NCBI GenBank assembly: GCA_030611945.1
Contig: JAUWOV010000095.1
Location: forward strand, 1 to 5,651
Source: a bacterium
GTDB lineage: Bacteria > JAHJDO01
Reading direction: 5' to 3'
Length of the DNA: 5,651 bases
Shown one piece after another: positions 1 to 5,651 of the stretch. A program made the position numbers and the translations under genes. Below the pieces are notes generated by a model. It saw only the letters and a program-made list of their open reading frames with translations, was not told the origin of the DNA and made no database searches. How positions within the stretch are numbered: the first letter of the stretch is position 1; every line of letters starts with the position of its first letter.

Positions 1-1
1 T

Positions 2-2785
2 GCTGAGGTAGTAAAGGAAATCAAACCTACGCCAGCCGAAATATTGATAAAAAAAGGTAGACTTGAAAAGCTAGATACCGAAATCAATGTTACTTACAAA
101 GAGTTGTTATTATTGAAAAAACAAAAAACACAATTACAAAAATTAAACAAATCTACAATTGCGATAGATAAAAAAATAGATACATTGAGCAAGCAATATG
201 ATTATTTAGATAGTCAGCGGGCAGAGATATTGCTTGGAGAAACTATATCAATAGAAGAAAAAATATTGGTAAAGGCTAAAGATATTATCAAAAAAGTTGA
301 ACAGGGAATGAGAGAAGGAACGCTTGAAACAAAAGAAGATATAAAAAGCGTGCAAGATGAAGCAATAAGTCTATTAGAGCAATCGGGACTTGAAGCCAAA
401 GATAAAGCTAAATTCTTGAGAACTATAAAAGGAATTCAAACATCAGAACAGCTTAAAAAGAATATGAAAGAAATTGAAAGAAGAATAGAAACATATTTAC
501 AGGCTACCAGAAAAAGTTTACTCACTAAGCAGATAAAGATAGAGTTGAAAAGAACTAAGCCATTAAAGGTTGGTCAGAGAAAAGTCGGCAAATACGATTA
601 TGAGAGCAACAAGTTATTTGAAACTCTACGAAAGCATAATAAATTAACACAAGCTCAGGCTCAGGCAGAATTGGATTCTTATCCCGATGAACTTGTCAGC
701 GAATCAGACCTGATTAAAAAGAGATTTTTATCGTTAAAAGCTAATGGCAAAGCGGCTTCCCTAGACATATATAAACAAGTCTATAAGGACATTACAAGAA
801 TGAAGCAGATAGGGTTACAAGCAAAGAGTGAGATTGACTTTGCTAAACAAATTGATCGGCAGGAGCGAGTAGATGAAGTATTATTGGGTATTCAGCAAAT
901 CAAAGCTGATAAGAAAACCATTAAAACCAAGATAGGAAATGCTTATCGTAGAGGATTTTCAAATATTTATTCTATGATGAATTCTATATTTGGTAAAGAT
1001 ATTGCTGAGAAATACGATCCTGAGATAAACGAAAACAATAGGAATACAGCGGTATCTATCAAAACCAGAACTATGGCAGATGAAGCGTCAAGAATATATG
1101 ATGAAAAGAATATTATGCGTAAGTTCACAGAAATGGCTAGCAAAGATTATAGCGTAACTGATTTTCAAAAATTAACTACAGAAATATCTAAACTTGAAAT
1201 TATTGATATTTACAATTCTATTAAAAACGAGAAAAAGAAAATAGATTATTATACCTTTTACAGCAAAGGGCAAGTTCTATCGCTTATTAACAATCTTACA
1301 GCCGAAGATATAGCATTTGCGGATTATCTGCAAGAGAGTGTTCAGGAATATCGAGATATACTTAACCAGCGAAACATTGAGATAACAGGTAGAGATTTAG
1401 GGACCATAGAGAATTATTGGCCAGCTACGTCGGAGTTTCAAGTCAGTGTAATAGACGACATAAGAATACAGGGCGAAACACCATCAGCTATGAAAGAACG
1501 CTCTAAAGGTAAAGTTATCCCTGTCCCGAAAAATGCTTGGTTCAAGGCTCAGAGACATATTGCTCAGGCTGAACATATAACTAATTTAAGCCGAGAATAT
1601 GAGACATTAAAACGATTGTTCAGTGATAGAAAAGTTAAACACGAAATAAAAAATAAGTTTGGCGATGATGTTTACCGGACATTAATGGATCAGGTTGATA
1701 GAATCTCGTTAAATGCTCAGATAAGCAAAATTGATGCCGTCAGTAATTTATTCGGGATAGCGATTAACAACTGGGTTACAGCTAAAATAGCCATTCCCAA
1801 TATCAACGTTTTTGTTAGACAGTTAATGTCAGCAGGGAATTATATTGAAAAAATGAAACCTTCTGAATGGGTAAGTGGATTTGCTAAGGGAATATTAAGT
1901 CCTAAGAAAACCTTTGATTATATGTGGAATAATGCTCCATTCTTAAAAGAGCGATTCAATAAAGGTTATTCAGAGGCTGTAAGAGAAGCTATAAGCGGCG
2001 CAGAAAAATTAAATGTTAGTTGGGGCAGTTATACTAAGTTTTTAACGGCTCTTGTAAGAACGGGCGATATTACAGCTATTGTTTACGGTGGATATCCGCT
2101 TGTAAAGTCAGAACTTGCTAAGGGTAAAACTTTAAAACAGGCTATTGAAACATTTGAAAAGGCTACATTAAAGGCTCAACAATCAGGATTAAGTTCAAGT
2201 AGGTCAGAATTCCAAAATAGTAAAAATCCGTTTACCAGATTATTTTTAGCATTTAAAAATACATCTAACCAATATTCCAGAAAAATGGTAGACGCTGTTA
2301 TAAGTTATCAAAATAAAGATATATCAACAGAGCAATTTGCTAAGACTATGGCAATTTACGCGGTTATTCAGCCTATTCTATATGTTTTGGCAGGATTTGC
2401 CACTATATACACGCTCAAAGCAATAGGAAAATTATTGCGTGGAGACGAGCCAGAAGATATTGAAAAGTTAGGAGAAGAATTGGCAGATGATATTATAACT
2501 CAACTTGTGGTCAGTCCTGTAAACGCTGTTCCTATATTGGATGATATCTTTACCTTTGCTATGCGTAGGATCACTGGACAAAAAATCTATAAAGTATTTT
2601 CTACCCCTTTATTTGACGATTTAGAAACGGGCATAAGAAAACTTGGGAAAAAAGAAATTACAGCAAAAGATTGGCTAACAGTAACATCGTCAATATTAGA
2701 ACCAACAACGGCATTACCCGTGAAAACACCTATAAGATATTATCAATACTTAATAGGTAAAGGAAAGAAAAAGAGTAGATTATAA
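2..2785 (+). CDS. Large phage polyvalent / internal virion-like protein, C-terminal 927 residues (5' partial)
   Basis: The frame is open from the left edge to the TAA at 2783-2785. The first usable start is a TTG at 44 with no ribosome site before it, and the 14 codons upstream read as a Pro/Glu/Lys linker (KEIKPTPAE), so the gene begins outside the window. Numbering visible residues from base 2: residues 15-180 are Lys/Glu-rich and coiled-coil-like. A basic stretch with KVGQRKVGKYD lies near 190-200. A long helical middle includes ENYWPATSE near 470. Residues about 590-900 hold a conserved-looking block: VRQLMSAGNY, then GDITAIVYGG (bases 2063-2092), QQSGLSSS (from 2177) and FKNTSNQYSRKM. 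One strong membrane-like helix lies at bases 2348-2428, followed by an amphipathic stretch. This architecture resembles the C-terminal parts of very large phage polyvalent or internal virion proteins, some of which are thought to be ejected with DNA. I see no catalytic motif in this portion; any enzymatic domain would lie upstream. The phage assignment is fairly sure, the exact role is inference. Confidence 0.8.
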   Translation, partial: AEVVKEIKPTPAEILIKKGRLEKLDTEINVTYKELLLLKKQKTQLQKLNKSTIAIDKKIDTLSKQYDYLDSQRAEILLGETISIEEKILVKAKDIIKKVEQGMREGTLETKEDIKSVQDEAISLLEQSGLEAKDKAKFLRTIKGIQTSEQLKKNMKEIERRIETYLQATRKSLLTKQIKIELKRTKPLKVGQRKVGKYDYESNKLFETLRKHNKLTQAQAQAELDSYPDELVSESDLIKKRFLSLKANGKAASLDIYKQVYKDITRMKQIGLQAKSEIDFAKQIDRQERVDEVLLGIQQIKADKKTIKTKIGNAYRRGFSNIYSMMNSIFGKDIAEKYDPEINENNRNTAVSIKTRTMADEASRIYDEKNIMRKFTEMASKDYSVTDFQKLTTEISKLEIIDIYNSIKNEKKKIDYYTFYSKGQVLSLINNLTAEDIAFADYLQESVQEYRDILNQRNIEITGRDLGTIENYWPATSEFQVSVIDDIRIQGETPSAMKERSKGKVIPVPKNAWFKAQRHIAQAEHITNLSREYETLKRLFSDRKVKHEIKNKFGDDVYRTLMDQVDRISLNAQISKIDAVSNLFGIAINNWVTAKIAIPNINVFVRQLMSAGNYIEKMKPSEWVSGFAKGILSPKKTFDYMWNNAPFLKERFNKGYSEAVREAISGAEKLNVSWGSYTKFLTALVRTGDITAIVYGGYPLVKSELAKGKTLKQAIETFEKATLKAQQSGLSSSRSEFQNSKNPFTRLFLAFKNTSNQYSRKMVDAVISYQNKDISTEQFAKTMAIYAVIQPILYVLAGFATIYTLKAIGKLLRGDEPEDIEKLGEELADDIITQLVVSPVNAVPILDDIFTFAMRRITGQKIYKVFSTPLFDDLETGIRKLGKKEITAKDWLTVTSSILEPTTALPVKTPIRYYQYLIGKGKKKSRL

Positions 2786-2788
2786 ATT

Positions 2789-2795
2789 AAGAGGA
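2789..2795 (+). promoter_or_regulatory. Ribosome binding site for the 75-residue protein
   Basis: AAGAGGA ends 7 bases before the ATG at 2803. It fixes that start over an ATG at 2796, which lies too close to the site and reaches a stop after 15 codons. It sits in the 17-base gap after the large gene's stop, suggesting both genes share a transcript. Confidence 0.7.
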
Positions 2796-2802
2796 ATGTT
2801 TT

Positions 2803-3030
2803 ATGGATACCTTAACAAGATTCCACAAAGAAAAAATACATAGACCTAATAGGATGATTAAAAATAGGGAAGTTGGCAGTTTGTTTAAAAATTTAGCTGC
2901 AAATACAGAAGATGCAATGATTGAAAGTATTAACAAAATGTTATGCAAAATGTATTTTTCCCTACTCATACCCAAAACGATACCAAACCATGAAAAGTCT
3001 GTCAATATAAAAATAACTATGATACAGTGA
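2803..3030 (+). CDS. Small basic hypothetical phage protein (75 aa)
   Basis: I do not recognise this protein. It starts at an ATG with AAGAGGA 7 bases upstream and ends at TGA 3028-3030, filling the space between the large virion-like gene (17-base gap) and the HNH gene (18-base gap). It is basic (13 Lys/Arg against 7 Asp/Glu) and has no signal peptide, membrane helix or Cys/His cluster. The N-terminal 48 residues look like an ordinary compact helical protein (KIHRPNRMIKNREVG, then an acidic/hydrophobic helix around NTEDAMIESINKML). The last 25 or so residues differ in character (YFSLLIPKTIPNHEK) and could be out of frame after a small indel; another frame reads MQNVFFPTHTQNDTKP from 2943. 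Packing and the ribosome site support a real gene; function is unknown. The opposite strand has an equally long frame, but without a good start site. Confidence 0.6.
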   Translation: MDTLTRFHKEKIHRPNRMIKNREVGSLFKNLAANTEDAMIESINKMLCKMYFSLLIPKTIPNHEKSVNIKITMIQ

Positions 3031-3037
3031 AGCAAAG

Positions 3038-3043
3038 AAGGAG
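3038..3043 (+). promoter_or_regulatory. Ribosome binding site for the HNH endonuclease gene
   Basis: AAGGAG, a near-perfect Shine-Dalgarno sequence, ends 5 bases before the ATG at 3049 and decides that start. Confidence 0.75.
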
Positions 3044-3048
3044 TTGAT

Positions 3049-3600
3049 ATGCCTAGATGGAATAATTCAAATTGTGGATTTCAAAAAGGTCATAAGGGTT
3101 TTAGAAAGTATATATCAAAGTTTTGTGAAATAGAGGGATGCAATAACAAACATCACGCTAAAGGCTTATGCAGAAAACATTATTTACAAGAGAATGAAGA
3201 ACATACATCTGAATATTTTCAGCAATATCGGCTAGATAATAAAAAGCAATTAAACAAATATTACAAACAATGGAAAAAGACTCCAGCAGGCAAAATAAGC
3301 AGAAAAACATATCTTCATAATCGTAGGACTTTAATAAAAGACCTTACTAAAGAGACAGTCCAACGTGTCTATGAGGATAACATAAAGAAATATGGAACAC
3401 TCACTTGTTGTCTGTGTTTTGAGTCTGTAGATTTTGAAGATAGTTCGCTTGAACATCTAACGCCGTTAACAAGAGAAGGAACTAATGATTATGACAATTT
3501 AGGCATAGCACATTATATTTGCAATATTAAAAAACATACAAAAACTTTAGATGAATGGTTTGCAAAAACTAAAATAAAACAAAAGGAGACAATACTATGA
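3049..3600 (+). CDS. HNH endonuclease with N-terminal zinc cluster (homing-type, 183 aa)
   Basis: This is probably a DNA-cutting HNH nuclease. The nuclease core lies at residues 120-163. It has a Cys pair (C120, C123), then LEHLTPLTREG with the expected general base H136, then DNL at 149-151 (N150), and AHYICNIKKH at 154-163, where H155 and C158 would complete the zinc site and N159 or H163 fills the last HNH position. The His-x2-Cys-Asn form replaces the more usual Cys-x2-Cys-Asn. The N-terminal segment starts with GFQKGHKGFRK, a short basic motif common in phage HNH proteins. A second likely zinc cluster follows, C26-x4-C31-x9-C41-x2-H44. Residues 47-95 are a Lys/Tyr/Gln-rich helical linker probably used in DNA contact. 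All key residues are present and the length is normal, so it looks intact. It sits between virion genes and overlaps the next gene by 4 bases, as expected for a free-standing homing nuclease. Its target is unknown. A host-directed or packaging role is less likely, since packaging HNH genes normally sit beside terminase. Confidence 0.88.
   Translation: MPRWNNSNCGFQKGHKGFRKYISKFCEIEGCNNKHHAKGLCRKHYLQENEEHTSEYFQQYRLDNKKQLNKYYKQWKKTPAGKISRKTYLHNRRTLIKDLTKETVQRVYEDNIKKYGTLTCCLCFESVDFEDSSLEHLTPLTREGTNDYDNLGIAHYICNIKKHTKTLDEWFAKTKIKQKETIL
3583..3588 (+). promoter_or_regulatory. Ribosome binding site for the fibre gene, inside the HNH gene
   Basis: AAGGAG lies 8 bases before the ATG at 3597, within the last codons of the HNH gene. 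The ATG overlaps the HNH stop as ATGA, so fibre translation could be coupled to, or reinitiate after, HNH translation. Confidence 0.75.
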
Positions 3601-3653
3601 AGAAACTAATATCGATATTACTATTAACAATGATGCTGTGTTCTACTCAGGCG
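3597..3653 (+). other. Predicted Sec signal peptide of the fibre-like protein
   Basis: The N-terminus is MKK, then a hydrophobic core (LISILLLTMML), then a short polar region (CSTQA) and the mature start FSGNRSGYMT. Cleavage fits after A19 (Thr-Gln-Ala) or after S21 (Ala-Phe-Ser), so the feature may extend to 3659. The Cys at residue 15 is preceded by MML, which does not fit a lipobox, so signal peptidase I is more likely than lipoprotein processing. It could instead act as an uncleaved membrane anchor. Confidence 0.75.
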
Positions 3654-5651
3654 TTCAGCGGAAATCGTTCAGGCTATATGACGTCTGATCAGAAGGCTGC
3701 GCTTGACGGGGCTGCTTCGCCCTCTGAGAGCAATGTGCTGGCTACTATGGATGATGTGTCGGCCGTAGAGACAGGGGTGCAGACTATTACGCCCGGAGCG
3801 AACATGAGCAATTCTGGCACAGAGGCTGATCCTGTTCTGGACGTTGACGTGAATGATAGTTCGACTTCGGACACGGAGCCATGGTCAGCTGCAAAGATAA
3901 TAACGGAACTTGCTGGCAAGCAGGCGACAGGTGATTATCTCGAGGATGGGGATTTTGGTTCTGCTGGCTTAATGAAAACCGATGGAGCTGGGGGATATTC
4001 GATCATTACTGATTGGTCTACTTACTGGAGCCAGATGTCTGATAAGGTGGCATCTGATTCGCCAAATTGGGATGCGGCTTATGGCTGGGGTAATCACGCA
4101 GATGAGGATTATTTCGATACAAGTATAAATACTCTTGATAATATTCCAGACGGAGCAACTTATAAGCTCTTTACAGCTGCAGAAAAAACAAGAATAGGCG
4201 AATTAGAATCTACAGACACACCGCAATTCGCTTCTGTAAATATAGCTGGCAATTATCAATTCCCGCAAGCTATTGGCTCTGCGGGTGAAGCGTTAAAAGT
4301 TCCTGCTGCTGGGACTATATTGGAGTGGGGTTCTGCAGGGGCTATTAGCGATATAGCCTATGACGCAACCACGTGGGATAACAATTCTGATGGTGCTACT
4401 AAAAACGCCCTTCGAGATAAATTTGAATCGCTTCCCGGCGGACATGATCCTGTAACGCTTAATGCTAATGCTACAGCTGCGGGATTAAGTCTTGTTAGTC
4501 AAGAGATAAATTATCGGGCGGCTACAAATGCTCAGAGCGGTTATATGACAGCTGCTCTGGTTCTTAATATTGAAGCCAACAATGCCAAAGAGACCAACGT
4601 ATCTACGGCTCTCAGTGAAGGAACTAGAGACGATACAACCTATGCAATAAATTCTGATGGTAGTTCTCCTGACCTTATTCTTCCGCAGGCAAATACAAAC
4701 GAAGCTGGTTTACTGAGTGGCACTAAATTTGACGAGATAGTGGCTAATAGCTCAAAGAATACAAATGTGCCAACTTCCTTAAGTGTAGGCACGGTAGGCG
4801 TGGATACTGTAGGAATAACAAGCGATGGCGGAGAAGATGATGTTATGCTTCCCGCAGCGACAGTTTCAACCGCAGGCATGTTCACAACAGCAAAATGGGG
4901 CGAAGTGGTGGCGAATAATGCTAAAAATACTAATGTTTCTACAGATCTGGCAGAGGGCACAGCTACCAACACTACAGTGGATGTCAATTCCTCAGACGGA
5001 AACAATGCGACTTTGGTTGCTGCCAGCACGTCCCGAGCGGGAGTGCTGACTAAAGCTAAGTTTGACGAGATTGTAGCAAATACAGCGAAAGAGACCAATG
5101 CGACTCACTCGGGCGAGGTAACTGGCTCAGGTGAACTAACGATTACTGCCAAAGCTGTTACTTATGCAAAGATGCAGGATATTTCAGCTACAGATAAACT
5201 GCTTGGTCGCTCAACTGGTGGTGCTGGTGTAACGGAAGAAATCCCCTGCACAGCTACTGGTAGGGCAATCTTGGCAAGTGGAGCTTTAACTCGTTATCTA
5301 TATTGGTCACCTGCCTATAATGGCTATGCTCTCTCCGCTGATGGCGGGAGTAACGACACAGGAGACAGTGGCATAATCGTTGCATTTGCAGGCACGTTGG
5401 GCGATTCTGACAATACAGACACTCCATATATTGAATTATCATCTACGACTGCGGGAGTAACGGATTATGACGTGATCATACGCATACCGATTCCTCCTGA
5501 TTATAGTTCTATGGGGACAGCGAGAATTGAGTATATGTCTGACACGGTCTTGGAAGATACAGCGACAGTCTATCTATACGATTCCAACGATGCATCTGAT
5601 AGCTCGGTGGCTTTATCATCTAGCACATGGGCAGTAGATGAGACAATGACT
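3597..5651 (+). CDS. Modular tail-fibre-like protein with N-terminal signal peptide (685 codons seen, 3' partial)
   Basis: The frame runs without a stop from ATG 3597 to the right edge, so the C-terminus is missing. AAGGAG 8 bases upstream and a following signal peptide fix the start. Residues 1-19 or 1-21 form a Sec-type signal. The rest is a chain of modules I recognise from phage tail fibres and receptor-binding proteins: GYMTSDQKAALDGA with SPSESNVLATMDD (26-53); WDAAYGWGNHA (158-168); LFTAAEKTRI then ESTDTPQFASVNIAG (191-218); TKNALRDKFESLPGGHDPVTL (268-288); a repeat of about 56 residues (331-497, with a weaker copy before it); and YAKMQDISATDKLLGR (523-538). From about 565 to the edge it becomes Asp/Ser/Thr-rich and beta-like (YLYWSPAYNGYALSADGG), perhaps a jelly-roll or Ig-like head. 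Composition is rich in Ala, Thr, Asn, Ser and Gly, typical of trimeric beta fibres. The likely role is adsorption to the host surface. The signal peptide is unexpected for a virion protein. A secreted or cell-surface protein built from phage fibre modules is the alternative. Confidence 0.85.
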   Translation, partial: MKKLISILLLTMMLCSTQAFSGNRSGYMTSDQKAALDGAASPSESNVLATMDDVSAVETGVQTITPGANMSNSGTEADPVLDVDVNDSSTSDTEPWSAAKIITELAGKQATGDYLEDGDFGSAGLMKTDGAGGYSIITDWSTYWSQMSDKVASDSPNWDAAYGWGNHADEDYFDTSINTLDNIPDGATYKLFTAAEKTRIGELESTDTPQFASVNIAGNYQFPQAIGSAGEALKVPAAGTILEWGSAGAISDIAYDATTWDNNSDGATKNALRDKFESLPGGHDPVTLNANATAAGLSLVSQEINYRAATNAQSGYMTAALVLNIEANNAKETNVSTALSEGTRDDTTYAINSDGSSPDLILPQANTNEAGLLSGTKFDEIVANSSKNTNVPTSLSVGTVGVDTVGITSDGGEDDVMLPAATVSTAGMFTTAKWGEVVANNAKNTNVSTDLAEGTATNTTVDVNSSDGNNATLVAASTSRAGVLTKAKFDEIVANTAKETNATHSGEVTGSGELTITAKAVTYAKMQDISATDKLLGRSTGGAGVTEEIPCTATGRAILASGALTRYLYWSPAYNGYALSADGGSNDTGDSGIIVAFAGTLGDSDNTDTPYIELSSTTAGVTDYDVIIRIPIPPDYSSMGTARIEYMSDTVLEDTATVYLYDSNDASDSSVALSSSTWAVDETMT
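4587..5087 (+). repeat. Three tandem repeats of 56, 56 and 55 residues in the fibre
   Basis: Units begin at 4587, 4755 and 4923, and a fourth begins at 5088 but soon diverges. Each opens with K-[EN]-T-N-V-x-T, then S/A-x-G-T, then a short SDG loop, then L-x-x-A-x-[TA]-x-x-A-G, and closes with K-[FW]-[DG]-E-[IV]-V-A-N. The closing K-F/W motifs lie at residues 377, 433 and 488. A weaker earlier copy (about 4464-4586) ends GYMTAALVLNIEANNAK, which aligns without gaps to the end of unit 1. The units are diverged at DNA level, with many synonymous changes, so these are old duplications kept as protein. They probably form repeated shaft segments. Confidence 0.8.

Noticed and set aside
44-46. TTG as the true start of the large gene
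   Set aside because: The frame is open to the window edge, there is no ribosome site before it, and the 14 upstream codons read as a plausible protein linker.
2787-3035. Antisense frame of 82 codons encoding a hydrophobic, membrane-like peptide
   Set aside because: It starts with TTG without a ribosome site, lies opposite a gene with a good ribosome site, and its hydrophobicity is what the complement of Lys/Asn/Glu-rich codons produces.
2943-3047. Reassignment of TGA to Trp, which would join two open pieces in this frame
   Set aside because: The HNH gene ends naturally at a TGA directly overlapping the next start, and every gene reads well in the standard code.
2786-3048. Terminator or promoter between the genes
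   Set aside because: The gaps are only 17 and 18 bases and contain ribosome sites; I see no GC-rich hairpin followed by a T run.
3630-3641. Lipoprotein signal at Cys15 of the fibre-like protein
   Set aside because: The residues before the Cys are Met-Met-Leu, which do not match a lipobox.
4825-5049. Plus-strand frame of 74 codons inside the fibre gene
   Set aside because: It lies wholly inside the 685-codon frame, which carries recognisable motifs throughout; its Gln/Trp-rich product looks like an out-of-frame reading.
4640-5098. Antisense frame of 152 codons within the fibre
   Set aside because: It is a shadow of the repeated fibre sequence. Its internal repeats mirror the sense repeats and it has no independent support. 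The shorter antisense frames at 214-399, 3689-3919 and 5254-5442 were rejected likewise.

Overview
The window looks like part of the structural (virion) region of a tailed double-stranded DNA phage or prophage. All supported genes lie on the plus strand and are packed like an operon: gaps of 17 and 18 bases, then a 4-base ATGA overlap, with a good Shine-Dalgarno sequence before each complete start. The AAGGAG-type ribosome sites and AT-rich coding sequence fit a bacterial host, but nothing here identifies its taxon. I see no integrase, att site, tRNA, rRNA, CRISPR array or insertion sequence.

Layout: (1) Positions 2-2785 hold the 3' end of a very large gene whose start is upstream of the window. 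Its product is a Lys/Glu-rich, helical protein with a late membrane-like segment, resembling the large polyvalent or internal virion proteins of phages. (2) Positions 2803-3030 encode a 75-residue basic protein I do not recognise. (3) Positions 3049-3600 encode a complete 183-residue HNH endonuclease with an extra N-terminal Cys/His zinc cluster. It is probably a free-standing homing-type nuclease lodged between structural genes. (4) From 3597 to the window end runs an open frame of 685 codons, unfinished at the 3' edge. It encodes a modular tail-fibre-like protein that begins with a convincing secretion signal peptide and carries a repeat of about 56 residues.

The large protein and the fibre probably act in the virion (DNA delivery and host recognition). 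The HNH gene is probably a selfish passenger, perhaps translationally coupled to the fibre gene.

The most unusual points are the Sec-type signal peptide joined directly to classic phage fibre sequence, and the rise in GC from about 30% in the HNH gene to about 55% just after that signal peptide. No defence or other new system is evident; the window is mostly unusual phage structural biology. There is no gene-free stretch longer than 20 bases.
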